In this document: positions 18,369 to 26,818 of the stretch, one piece after another
Layout: every line of letters starts with the position of its first letter
How positions within the stretch are numbered: position 1 is the stretch's first letter
Translations under genes and position numbers: made by a program
Origin: JBGCEZ01 sp045106735
GTDB taxonomy: Bacteria > Planctomycetota > Phycisphaerae > Phycisphaerales > SM1A02
Assembly: GCA_045106735.1 (NCBI GenBank)
Contig: JBGCEZ010000020.1
Span: 1 to 64,000, forward strand
Direction: 5' to 3'
Length of the DNA: 64,000 nt
Notes under the pieces: generated by a model
The model's input: only the letters and a program-made list of their open reading frames with translations
What the model was told of the DNA's origin: nothing
Databases searched by the model: none

Positions 18369-18818
18369 TCAGGAATCGTCGAGTTGGATCGTGATGCTCG
18401 CTTCGTTTCGCTGGGTGGCGGCGACGACGGCAAGGTCGGCGCTCATGCTGCCGTGGCGACGCTCGAACTCGCCGCCCGGCTCGCGGACGTACACCCCGCT
18501 TGGCCCGAGCATGAGCTCGAAGGCGCGGACTGCCCGCACCGTGCCGTTGTCGTTGGTGCTCACGAGCGACGGGGCGTTGATGTGGAGCTGCGTCGTGAGT
18601 TCGTCACCCGGTTCAAAGGCGATGATGATCGGGGCGTCGGCGGGGCGCTGGCCCAGCGCGTTCGGACCCGTCTCGCTCCGGCCTTGTGGGTCGTACGCAT
18701 CGATGCGCACCGCAGCGCCAGGATTCGGGATCGACGTGCAGCCGGTAGCGAAGAGGGTGGCCGCCGCGCTCAGGCCAAGGACCAGTGTGCGGCGGGAGGA
18801 CGTCAAGGCAGCATGCAT
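18369..18818 (-). CDS. Lipoprotein of unknown function
   Basis: A 149-residue protein with a signal peptide and lipobox (LFATGC, Cys near residue 27). GGAG lies 7 bp before the ATG, which decides the start over an upstream TTG. The mature part is beta-rich (IIIAFEPGDELTTQLHI, FELMLGPSGVYVREPGG) and ends in ITIQLDDS. I recognise no family. It is the third gene of the PadR operon, 40 bp after the membrane protein gene, so it probably shares PadR control and an envelope role. Confidence 0.75.
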   Translation of the reverse strand: MHAALTSSRRTLVLGLSAAATLFATGCTSIPNPGAAVRIDAYDPQGRSETGPNALGQRPADAPIIIAFEPGDELTTQLHINAPSLVSTNDNGTVRAVRAFELMLGPSGVYVREPGGEFERRHGSMSADLAVVAATQRNEASITIQLDDS

Positions 18819-18858
18819 GGGCAAACTCCAAGTGGGGGCGTGGGAACGTCGCCCGGCG

Positions 18859-19608
18859 TCAATGCTCCACCGGGCCCGCGCCGCGTGGGTCGGTGGCGCG
18901 GGCTCCGGCGAAGGCCAAGGTCAGGCAGGCGAACGTAGTGAGGGCGACGATGGGTTCGAGCCGCGGAACGGCCGGAACGCCGGCGACGGGTCGCAGCGCG
19001 AAACTGACGTGGTAGCTGAACGGCAGGTCGTTGGGCGATCTGGGGGCGGTGTGGTCGATACCGGTGATCACCGCAGAACTGAGGATGGCCGCGACGAGGG
19101 CCGCGCCCAATGGCGGAAACAGTGCGCAGCGAGCTCGCCGGCCAAGCCAGGCGTACGCGACGACGATGGCCGAGGCGCAGACGCATTGGCCGACGAGTCG
19201 CAGGACTTCGGCCACGCGGACCGTCACCGCCGGACCGAATGAAGTATTGAGGAGGCGTTCGATGCCTTCGATGGCTTCGATCGTCGAAATCACCATGAAC
19301 GCGACCGCCGGAACGGATGCCAACACCAGCAGCGGGGGAATCACGCCGAAGACGAGCCGCGGCCATCGGCGGGCGAAGCACAGGTTGCGTCGATCGATCG
19401 TCGCCGCGCGAACCAGATCATCGGTGCGTCCAAGTCGGCCGATCGCGGCATCGTGAGCGCGATTGACCACGTCGGCGTCGCCGACATTCGCCAACGACGA
19501 GTGCGAGGCCACATGGTCATGCAGCTCGTCCACCAGGCGTCGGGCGCGGCCGGGCGCCACGCCCGCGCGGCGGAGTTCTTCGTGCAGCGATTCAAGTGGG
19601 TTCGACAC
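18859..19608 (-). CDS. PadR-associated membrane protein with N-terminal HAAS-like domain
   Basis: A 249-residue protein. The first 70 residues are helical (LHEELRRAGVAPGRARRLVDELHDHVA) and resemble the HAAS/DUF1700 cytoplasmic domain often found next to PadR regulators. Four or five membrane spans follow. The gene overlaps the 3' end of padR by 17 bp. PadR-HAAS pairs are thought to sense membrane state, with the HAAS protein as partner. The exact signal is unknown, and no antibiotic transporter lies next to this copy. Confidence 0.75.
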   Translation of the reverse strand: MSNPLESLHEELRRAGVAPGRARRLVDELHDHVASHSSLANVGDADVVNRAHDAAIGRLGRTDDLVRAATIDRRNLCFARRWPRLVFGVIPPLLVLASVPAVAFMVISTIEAIEGIERLLNTSFGPAVTVRVAEVLRLVGQCVCASAIVVAYAWLGRRARCALFPPLGAALVAAILSSAVITGIDHTAPRSPNDLPFSYHVSFALRPVAGVPAVPRLEPIVALTTFACLTLAFAGARATDPRGAGPVEH

Positions 19609-19951
19609 GCGCGGCTCCCGGCAGATTCAGAACGAGGTCCACGGCGGTCGTGGTGTGCGACCAGTCCGCGCGCAGGCTGCTCAGGCGCCGCCGGCCCTTG
19701 GCCGACAGGCGGTAGTAGACGCGTGGCCGACCGGAGACGACTTCGCGCCGGCTCAGGAGATGGCCGCCGCGTTCCAGCGTGTGGAGCTGCGGATAGACGA
19801 CGCCGTCGCCCAATCGGATCCGGTCGCCGGTCACGCGCTCGAGCTCGGTGACGAGTTCGTAGCCGTACATTTCGGAGCGTCCGAGGAGCTGCAGAATCAG
19901 CAGCTCGGGGACGCCGCTCATGAATGTGCTCCCGCGTCGGCGTAGGGCCAT
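19592..19951 (-). CDS. PadR-family transcriptional regulator
   Basis: A 119-residue winged-helix regulator with the family core LLILQLLGRSEMYGYELV, DGVVYPQLHTLERGG and RPRVYYRLSAKGRRRL. The ATG has GAGAGGA at good spacing; the longer reading upstream runs through the operator region. It is the first gene of a three-gene operon (regulator, HAAS-like membrane protein, lipoprotein). Two tandem 21-bp palindromes begin 13 bp upstream of the ATG, the likely binding sites for autorepression. The thioredoxin-fold gene is divergent across the same 122-bp region and may also be controlled. Confidence 0.9.
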   Translation of the reverse strand: MALRRRGSTFMSGVPELLILQLLGRSEMYGYELVTELERVTGDRIRLGDGVVYPQLHTLERGGHLLSRREVVSGRPRVYYRLSAKGRRRLSSLRADWSHTTTAVDLVLNLPGAARVEPT

Positions 19952-19963
19952 GGTCTTCCTCTC

Positions 19964-20006
19964 ATGCATCGTGTCACGAGGCATCATGCATCGCGTCGCG
20001 AGGCAT
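19964..20006. promoter_or_regulatory. Two tandem 21-bp palindromes (candidate PadR operator)
   Basis: Site 1 (19964-19984) reads ATGC-N-TCGTG-N-CACGA-N-GCAT. Site 2 (19986-20006) reads ATGC-N-TCGCG-N-CGCGA-N-GCAT. Each has 9 matched pairs about a single central T. The centres (19974 and 19996) are 22 bp apart, about two helical turns. PadR proteins bind ATGT/ACAT-type dyads, and ATGC/GCAT ends fit that plan. Confidence 0.75.
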
Positions 20007-20073
20007 GTCAAGCAGTCGTCCGGAATTGTGGGTTCGTGCTTGTGGCGTTGCGACGTGGAGCTACCGTGCGTGG

Positions 20074-21366
20074 ATGCTCATCTCCGCCAGCTTCGTTGCC
20101 CTGTCGCTCATGTCGTCCGTCTCCGTCGCCGATCCGGATGCCAGTCCTGCGTCTGCGCCCCCCGGCGTCAACGTATCGCTGGCGCCCGCGACCGAGGCGA
20201 GTGCGGTCCGGCTGCAATGGAGTCCCAAGGGCGCGAAGGTGGCGTTGACTCCGGAAGGGGACTCGCTCGTCGGGTCAATCCGTCTCGGTCCGAAGGGAAC
20301 GCCGCCCATCGCGCTTCGGCTCGAGCGGAGCTCTGGATCGCCGCAGTTCGATCGTCTTTGGATTGATCTGGACCGCGATGGAGATGCGGACGCCGCGGAC
20401 GATGCCGACGAGCATCGCTCGACGACGCCGACCGAGCGTCGCGGGAAGTGGTGGTCCAGTTTTTCGGCCACGGTCACGATCGCGGTGCCGCCGGCATCCA
20501 CGCCCGGTACCACGGGTGCGAACGGTGACCGTCCTGGCGCGGCGGCGTCCCCCACAGCGCCATCCCCCGGGGCGCCATCCGCCACACCCACCACGCCCAC
20601 CGCATCCACCGCATCGCCCGCGACATCCCGGCCGTACCCGATCAATCTGTGGTTCGTCGCCGACCCGCTGGAACCTGACGCCGAGCCGGCGCTGCGTTGG
20701 TCGCGGCGAGGCTGGCACGAAGGATCGTGCACGATCGGCGGGCTCCCCGCGTACGTGTTGGTCACCGACCGGGCGATGGACGGCATCTTCGATCGCCAGG
20801 ATTCGTGGATGCTGGCCCGCGACCCCAAGGATCTGGGGCGTGCGTCTCGTTCGCTCGCCCAGCACGCGTGGCTTGACGGCGCCGCCTACCTGCCCATCAG
20901 TGTGGATCCGCACGGGCGGGCGATTCGGCTTGAGCCATTCGATCCTGGCGTGACCGAGGCCCAGGAGCGCGAGAAGGCCGACATCTACCGCGTGGACCGC
21001 GAAGCGCCGCGCGCGACCACGCCGCTGGTCTTCGGCCATGACCTCGATGCAGCGCTCGTCGCCGCGCGGGCGCAGGTCGAACGCGGCGAAGGACGCGGCC
21101 GCGTCTTCGTCGACTTTGAAACGACGTGGTGTGGGCCCTGCAAGCAGATGGACCAGTGGGTCTATCCCGCCGCGGCGGTCGTGCAGGCGGCCGAGGGACT
21201 GCAGGTGGTCAAGCTCGACGGGGACGAGCAGCGCGAGCTGGTCAAGCGATACGCCGTGCGCGGCTATCCCACCATGCTCATGCTCGATGCCGACGGCGCG
21301 GTTCTGGACCGGCTCGTCGGCTACCGCAGCGTGGCGGAGATGGCTCGCTTTCTCGGCGGCAACTGA
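20074..21366 (+). CDS. Exported protein with C-terminal thioredoxin-fold domain
   Basis: A 430-residue protein; the start MLISASFVALSLMSSVSVA gives a signal peptide. The middle is a beta-rich domain with an Asp-rich stretch (LDRDGDADAADDADE), then a Thr/Pro/Ala linker, then a conserved region (about residues 190-310) with a second Asp-containing turn (DRAMDGIFDRQDSW). The last 110 residues are a thioredoxin fold with active site WCGPCK and the cis-Pro loop RGYPTMLM. It probably acts as a periplasmic thiol reductase or isomerase. The gene is divergent from the PadR operon. The N-terminal domains match no family I can name. Confidence 0.85.
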   Translation: MLISASFVALSLMSSVSVADPDASPASAPPGVNVSLAPATEASAVRLQWSPKGAKVALTPEGDSLVGSIRLGPKGTPPIALRLERSSGSPQFDRLWIDLDRDGDADAADDADEHRSTTPTERRGKWWSSFSATVTIAVPPASTPGTTGANGDRPGAAASPTAPSPGAPSATPTTPTASTASPATSRPYPINLWFVADPLEPDAEPALRWSRRGWHEGSCTIGGLPAYVLVTDRAMDGIFDRQDSWMLARDPKDLGRASRSLAQHAWLDGAAYLPISVDPHGRAIRLEPFDPGVTEAQEREKADIYRVDREAPRATTPLVFGHDLDAALVAARAQVERGEGRGRVFVDFETTWCGPCKQMDQWVYPAAAVVQAAEGLQVVKLDGDEQRELVKRYAVRGYPTMLMLDADGAVLDRLVGYRSVAEMARFLGGN

Positions 21367-21408
21367 GCGCAACGCGCTCGGGAGTCGAGGGCGCCCGCCG
21401 CCGAGGCA

Positions 21409-21585
21409 TTACTTCCGGGGGCGCTTCTTGAAGCCGGGCTTGCGGGACGGAATCTTCGTCGAGCCCTTCTTCGGGCCCTCCGGGTCGACGGCGGTGTCGC
21501 GGTCGAAGGCGGGATCGGACTTCTTGGCCGCACCGGTGAAACGGGCGGTCTCGCCGCGGCTGCCGGGCTTGCGTTCGGTGGACAT
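21409..21585 (-). CDS. Small basic protein, hypothetical
   Basis: 58 residues, starting MSTERKPGSRGETARF with GGAAG upstream and ending in KPGFKKRPRK. It is rich in Lys, Arg, Gly and Pro with no hydrophobic core, so it is probably unstructured or nucleic-acid binding. It lies alone between the thioredoxin-fold gene (convergent) and the second kinase gene. It could be spurious, but its ribosome site and its composition, unlike the Arg-rich shadow frames, favour a real gene. Confidence 0.5.
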   Translation of the reverse strand: MSTERKPGSRGETARFTGAAKKSDPAFDRDTAVDPEGPKKGSTKIPSRKPGFKKRPRK

Positions 21586-21689
21586 GGGGGGGGCTTCCGG
21601 GCGTTCGGGGGGGTGGGCGGCCACCGCAACGGGGGCCAGGACCGGACCACGGTAACACAGTGCCGCCAATTCGCCGCGGGCGACGGGGC

Positions 21690-24497
21690 TCAGCCGCCAG
21701 GTTTCGGCTCCGGCACGGCCCCGTTCGGCCGCTGGCCCGCCTGCCAGAGCTGAACCGCCTGGACAGGGTCCGTGTCGGGCGGGACGTCGATCCCGATTCG
21801 TGGCAGCAAGCCGAGCACTCTGTCGCCGTGGTCGGAATCAGGCTCCGCCGCACTCCATTGCTCGGCCAGCCGGGCGACCGCTCGTCCCACCCGATGCACC
21901 GCCCGGCCATCCAGGGCCGGACCGTCGGTCAGAATCTCGACCGCCTCGATCAGCAGGACCTCGGCATCGGTGAATCGGTCGGCTTCCCGGAGTTCGGCGC
22001 TGACGTGGGCGAGCAGGTCGGCCAGGTCCATGGAGTCGGGGGTCCAGATCTTTCGGGCGACGGTGAGTGCTTCTTCGAGCAGGGCGAGGGCTTCTTCACC
22101 TCGGCCCTGGGTTCCCACGACGACGGCCAGCGACTTCATGGTCAGCATCGTGTTGAAGTTCTCGTCGCCCACGTCCTCGCGGAGGACCTGCAGTGACCGG
22201 CGCATGAGACGTTCGGCCGCGGGCAGATCGCCGCCGCGGTGGTAGAGGGACGCCAGACTTCGCGACAGCCGCTGGGTGGTCGGATGTCGTTCGCCAAGTT
22301 GCTCGTCGGCGGTCCGCATGCCGGCCTCGAGCGCGGCGATCGCGTCCTGGGGTCGGTCGAGGAACGCGAGGATGTGCACCATCAGGTTCAGCGAACTCAG
22401 GGTTCGAGGGTCGCTCGGGCCGAACACTTCCTCGCGCCCCGCGTGGGCTTCGCGGATCAGTTCGAGGGCCAGTTCGGACTCGCCCAACTGTTGTTGGAGT
22501 CCGGCGAGGTTGTGGATTCCCGTGAGCGTGCTCGGGGCTCGGTCGCCCAACGTGCGGCGTTTGGCGGCCAGTGTTTCGACGAGCACCGGCGCCGCTTCGT
22601 CGAGCTGCCCGAGTTGGAGGTGCCCCACACCCAGGTTGCCGAGGGCGGCCAGCAGGACATCCTCATCGGGATCGGCGATCGGCCGCAACTGCTCCACGAT
22701 CTCTCGGCTCATGGCGACGGCTTCTTGCAGCCGCCCTTGTCGCATCATGTTCGTGGTGATGGTGACCGCGGCCCAGTGGTGACGCCGGCTGTCGGGCGGG
22801 TCGAGTTCGCGCAGAAGTTCCAGTTCGCGAAGGCGATGCGTTTCGGCGTCGGCCACGGCTCCGATGCGTTCGAGGGTCCGGGCGACGGAGTTGCGGACCC
22901 GCAGTTCGACATCCGGACGTTCGGCGAATCGCCCTTCAAGTTCGCGGCCGGCCGTGCGAACCGCATCGCGCACCGTGAGATCACGGCTTCCTTCGCGGGT
23001 CGGGTCGGCGGCTCCGAGCACGTCGTCCAGGAGAAAGTCAATGGTCTCCTCGGCCACGAGCGTCTCGGATTCGGCGGCGGACGCGCTTGCGCGGGCTTCC
23101 TCGGCGCTGGCCTGGGCGGCGGCCCGGGCCTCGGATTCGGCCGCGGCGGCGTTCAGTGCATCGGTCGCCGCCAACTTGGCCGCGGCTTCCGCGTCCAGGG
23201 CCCGCATGAGGTTGGCGGTCGTGCCAATCGCGCCGGCGCTGAGCGCGAGTGCGGCCACGCCGGCGGCGATCACCTGCGGCCGGTTGCGGCGGACAAACTT
23301 GCGGAGCGTGTATGCGAGTGATGGCGGGCCGGCGGTCACCGTTTGGTCGTTGAGGTGTCGGCGGATGTCGTCGGCCAGGGCCGCGGCACTCGGATACCGC
23401 CGCGTCCGTTCCTTCTCCAAGCACGTCATCACGATCCAGTCGATGTCGCCGCGGATGCGGGTGGCATCGGTCGAGCCAATCGACGTGAGCCGCGCGCTCG
23501 GCGGAACCGGTTGCTCGTCGCGGATGATGCGGAGCACTTCGGCCATGCTTTGATCGGATTCAGTGTCCAGTGGCGGCGATCCCGTCAGCATCTCGTACAG
23601 CAGGACGCCGAGGGCGTAGATGTCCGATTGGGTGTCAACGTCGTGCGATGCGCCAAGTCCCGCTTGCTCGGGCGACATGTACGCCGGCGTTCCAACCAAC
23701 TGGCCATGTTCGGTGAGCGTGGCGTCGTTGCGATTCTCCGCGGAAATCTTGGCGATGCCAAAGTCGATGACCTTGGGAACCGCGACGCCGTCCCGGACGG
23801 TGACGAGCACGTTGGAAGGCTTGATGTCGCGGTGGATGATGCCCTTCTGGTGGGCGTGCTGAATCGCGCTGCACACGTCCATGAAGAGGTTGAGCCGCTC
23901 GACGACGGTAAGCGAGGCGTTGCGGGCGTATTCGAGCAGGGGAGCGCCGTCGACGAATTCCATGGCCAGGTAGGGCCGGCCGCCATCGGTGGTTCCGCCG
24001 CCAAGCACCGTGGCCACGTTCGGGTGGTCCATCAACGCGAGCATCTGCCGCTCGGCTTCGAACCGGGCAATCACACTGGGACTTGTGATTTCGCGACGAA
24101 TGACCTTGACGGCGACGGTGCGATCCGGGGTCGTCTGGACCGCTTCCCACACAATGCCCATGCCGCCGTGGCCGATGCGCCGCACCACGCGATAGGGGCC
24201 AATTGTCGCTGGAACGCTCCCGCTCGTCGCACCGTCAGACGCATCGCGCGGATCGTCGCCGCCGCCGAAGAGTTCGGCGATCGCCTCGGCGGCGCCGCCG
24301 CTCGGATCATCGGAATCGACTGGATTCGCGTCGAGGGGGCTGGGGCGTTGATGCTCGTCCAACAGGGCGTCCACCTGAGCGCGCACGTCGGCATCTGTAC
24401 ACGCCGCGTCCAGCCAATTCGATCGCTCCGACTCTGGCCGTTCAACGGCGCCGGCGAACAGAGCGCCAATCCGATCAAAGTGTTCCGCGTCGCTCAT
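21690..24497 (-). CDS. Membrane-anchored Ser/Thr protein kinase with TPR repeats (second copy)
   Basis: A 935-residue kinase of the same architecture as the one at 6821-9529. It has a helical N-terminal segment (ESERSNWLDAACTDADVR), a kinase domain with GHGGMGIVW, VAVKVIRRE, HRDIKPSNV and VIDFGIAKI, and a membrane span (VIAAGVAALALSAGAIG). An Ala/Glu-rich coiled coil (about residues 430-490) and a TPR array to the end follow. The ATG overlaps the sigma stop codon (ATGA, 24494-24497). The coiled coil here is not built of exact repeats, unlike the first copy. It probably signals through the sigma factor encoded in front of it. Confidence 0.92.
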   Translation of the reverse strand: MSDAEHFDRIGALFAGAVERPESERSNWLDAACTDADVRAQVDALLDEHQRPSPLDANPVDSDDPSGGAAEAIAELFGGGDDPRDASDGATSGSVPATIGPYRVVRRIGHGGMGIVWEAVQTTPDRTVAVKVIRREITSPSVIARFEAERQMLALMDHPNVATVLGGGTTDGGRPYLAMEFVDGAPLLEYARNASLTVVERLNLFMDVCSAIQHAHQKGIIHRDIKPSNVLVTVRDGVAVPKVIDFGIAKISAENRNDATLTEHGQLVGTPAYMSPEQAGLGASHDVDTQSDIYALGVLLYEMLTGSPPLDTESDQSMAEVLRIIRDEQPVPPSARLTSIGSTDATRIRGDIDWIVMTCLEKERTRRYPSAAALADDIRRHLNDQTVTAGPPSLAYTLRKFVRRNRPQVIAAGVAALALSAGAIGTTANLMRALDAEAAAKLAATDALNAAAAESEARAAAQASAEEARASASAAESETLVAEETIDFLLDDVLGAADPTREGSRDLTVRDAVRTAGRELEGRFAERPDVELRVRNSVARTLERIGAVADAETHRLRELELLRELDPPDSRRHHWAAVTITTNMMRQGRLQEAVAMSREIVEQLRPIADPDEDVLLAALGNLGVGHLQLGQLDEAAPVLVETLAAKRRTLGDRAPSTLTGIHNLAGLQQQLGESELALELIREAHAGREEVFGPSDPRTLSSLNLMVHILAFLDRPQDAIAALEAGMRTADEQLGERHPTTQRLSRSLASLYHRGGDLPAAERLMRRSLQVLREDVGDENFNTMLTMKSLAVVVGTQGRGEEALALLEEALTVARKIWTPDSMDLADLLAHVSAELREADRFTDAEVLLIEAVEILTDGPALDGRAVHRVGRAVARLAEQWSAAEPDSDHGDRVLGLLPRIGIDVPPDTDPVQAVQLWQAGQRPNGAVPEPKPGG

Positions 24498-25153
24498 GTT
24501 CCGGACTCTCTGAGTTGCAAACTGAGCCACGCCCGGGCGTGGTACCAGTCGGCCTCGACCGCCTTGCGATTCATGCCGAGGAAGTCGGCCGCCTGGGCGT
24601 GCGTGAGGCCGCCAAAGAACAGCAGCTCCACGATGCGTGCCTTGCGTTCGCTGAGTTCGGCCAGCTTGTTGAGCACCTCATCCAGAGCGAGCATGTCCAC
24701 TTCGGTTCCACCGTGCTCGACGTCGAGGCCCGTCAGTCGAAGCCGGTGGCGGCCGCCGCCGCGCTTGGCCGCGCCGGTCCGCCGGGCGTGGTCAACGAGG
24801 ATTTGCCGCATGACCCGGGCTGAGATTGCCTGGAAGTGGGCCGCGCTGGTCCACGGAACGTTCTGCACGTCGGCGAGGCGGACGTACGCCTCGTGGACCA
24901 ATGCCGTCGGCTGGAGCGTGTGGTCGGCCCGCTCCCGGCGAAGAAACTGACCCGCCTGGGCGCGAAGCTGTTCGTAGACCTCGGGCAGGAGGGCGGCGGC
25001 GGATTGGTCGGAATCGCCGGTCACGCTCGGTTGGCTGGCGATCGTGTGTTCGTCGGAGGCGTTCTCGTTGCACGTGGGGCCATCCGCCGCTGTTTCGCGG
25101 GCGCCGGGCATGCGGGCATCGGATGCGTCACCGTCGGACATGGCAGCAATCAT
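24494..25153 (-). CDS. ECF-type RNA polymerase sigma factor (second kinase-linked copy)
   Basis: About 219 residues. Region 2 carries EVYEQLRAQAGQFLRRE, HTLQPTALVHEAYVRL and MRQILVDHARR. Region 4 carries LLFFGGLTHAQAADFLGM followed by the recognition helix. It is the same type as the sigma factor at 9526-10161. Its stop overlaps the kinase start by 4 bp. The start is uncertain: ATG codons at 25153 and 25141 and a TTG at 25189 are all open. The recognisable sigma fold begins only about 45 residues in, so all choices leave it complete. Confidence 0.88.
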   Translation of the reverse strand: MIAAMSDGDASDARMPGARETAADGPTCNENASDEHTIASQPSVTGDSDQSAAALLPEVYEQLRAQAGQFLRRERADHTLQPTALVHEAYVRLADVQNVPWTSAAHFQAISARVMRQILVDHARRTGAAKRGGGRHRLRLTGLDVEHGGTEVDMLALDEVLNKLAELSERKARIVELLFFGGLTHAQAADFLGMNRKAVEADWYHARAWLSLQLRESGT

Positions 25154-25591
25154 CGCACTCGGCGGCGTGGTCGCCGCGAGCGGTCGCAAGGGTCAAGGAG
25201 TTGGGCGGGCCTCCGATATGTGGGCCCTTCATTGCCTCCAGTATGGCCCTTGAATCACGGCGAGACAATTGTGCGGCGGCGATCGACTTGGTTTCGTGTG
25301 CCGGGGGGCGAAAAGTTGCCGGCCGGGAACGCCGGGGCGGCGCCGCGTTGGGATACCAGACGTTCCATGGGCGACGGCACGGTTCCGTCGTCGAATTGAG
25401 GCGGTCCGCCCAGAATGCCGCCGGGTGCTCGTGAATCCGGACGCTCCATCGCCGATCGGACCGCTGCTTCGATGGCTTATCGGCCGGCGCGCAACCACCC
25501 GATCGTGAAAGCCGGCGAGGCGGACGCCGGCAATCGGCCGATCGGACATCGGGGGTCGAAGCGCGATCCCTCGGCATCCGACGTTGGACCA
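25154..25591. other. Intergenic region between divergent genes
   Basis: 438 bp between the second sigma gene (minus) and a membrane protein gene (plus). The open frames are GC artefacts. No repeat, RNA gene or clear promoter is seen. Confidence 0.45.
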
Positions 25592-26296
25592 ATGAGTTCC
25601 ATTGCTACGCCCGCATCGTCCGCTTCGTTGGCCGCCGTTCCCCCAGCGACGCCGCCGCCAATCGGGTCCTCCGCGGCCCGGGCCGGGCAGCCCGGAGCGG
25701 CGGATCCTTCGGGGGCGGCTGCAGTGGCGAGCGCGGGGAGCCCGACCATCACACCGGCCCACATGGCGGTGATCGCCGAAGCCCGCCGCGGGGCGCGGAA
25801 GATTACGCGGGCGGCCACCGTGGCTTCGATCAGCGGCTGGACGATGGCATTCTTCGGGGCCATCACCCTGGTCTCTGGCTTGTTCAGCCTGCGAGCGCTG
25901 CTGCTTGGCATCGCCCTTTCGGCAGTGGCGTGGGTCGAGATTCGAGGCGCGAAGCGATTGCGGGTCTTCGACCTGCGAGCGCCGCTGCACCTGGCGATGA
26001 ATCAGGTGGGCTTGGTGGCCGCGATCACCGTGTACGCAGGGTGGGGGATCCTGGAGGCGATGAGCGGGCCGGGTCTGTACGCCGATCAGATCGCCGCCGG
26101 CGGCGACGTGGCCGAGATGCTCGAGCCGTATCAGGACCTCGCCCGGTCGCTCACGATCACCATCGGGGTCGCCTTCATCGTCGCCAGCTTCTTCGCCCAG
26201 GGGGCTGCGGCCCTCTACTACCGCTCGCGTCGTTCGCACATCGAGCGGTTCTTGCGGTCGACGCCGGACTGGGTCGTGGCCATGCTCCGCGCGTGA
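25592..26296 (+). CDS. Hypothetical membrane protein with Ala/Pro-rich N-terminus
   Basis: A 234-residue protein. Residues 1-60 are Ala/Ser/Pro-rich and probably disordered. A helical segment (HMAVIAEARRGARKITRAA) leads into four hydrophobic spans: IFGAITLVSGLFSL-like, LLLGIALSAVAWVEI, VGLVAAITVYAGWGIL and ITIGVAFIVASFFAQGAAAL. The end is short and basic (YYRSRRSHIERFLR). I recognise no family. Weak GGA upstream of the ATG; upstream in-frame ATGs exist, but the sequence there is not protein-like. It stands alone. Confidence 0.65.
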   Translation: MSSIATPASSASLAAVPPATPPPIGSSAARAGQPGAADPSGAAAVASAGSPTITPAHMAVIAEARRGARKITRAATVASISGWTMAFFGAITLVSGLFSLRALLLGIALSAVAWVEIRGAKRLRVFDLRAPLHLAMNQVGLVAAITVYAGWGILEAMSGPGLYADQIAAGGDVAEMLEPYQDLARSLTITIGVAFIVASFFAQGAAALYYRSRRSHIERFLRSTPDWVVAMLRA

Positions 26297-26818
26297 CCGG
26301 GCTGGCCCGAGGATGCTCGCCGATCCAGGCGATCGTGGGCTCGGCCGCTCGCTGGAGGCGGTGGGTTGGCGTGCTCGGAACGGCGTTCGATCGTCGGCGG
26401 GGTTGGGCCGGCGCCGCTCGTCTGGCATGCGTAAAAGTACGCGGGTGAATTGACCAACGTGACTTGGCCCGCTCGGACTTGCGCGGTCGCTTGCCCGCGA
26501 CACGCAGCCGCATCCACAAACATCGTTCACCGATATCCAGACGTGCCGGGCGTCCGGGCAATGTCCGAGAACTGCCAGGCCGGACGCCGTCGTGGGCCAG
26601 GGGGCCGGCCGTGGATGCTCAATCGCGGGCCCGCAGCCGGGCTCGATGAACCCAACCTGGGCGGGCGATCTGCGGGGTGGACGCTGAGCGCATCCGCGCT
26701 CGGAGAGTCATGGGATTGCGCCATCTCGCCCGATAGAACCATGACGGTCAGCCGATCCCGGCGGCCCCGGGGTCCAGATGCCGCGAGGATTCTTTGCGGC
26801 GCACTCGGAGCGAACGAA
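26297..26818. other. Intergenic region without a supported gene
   Basis: 522 bp between two plus-strand genes. The open frames are Arg/Pro-rich artefacts. I see no RNA gene, terminator or repeat. Confidence 0.45.
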
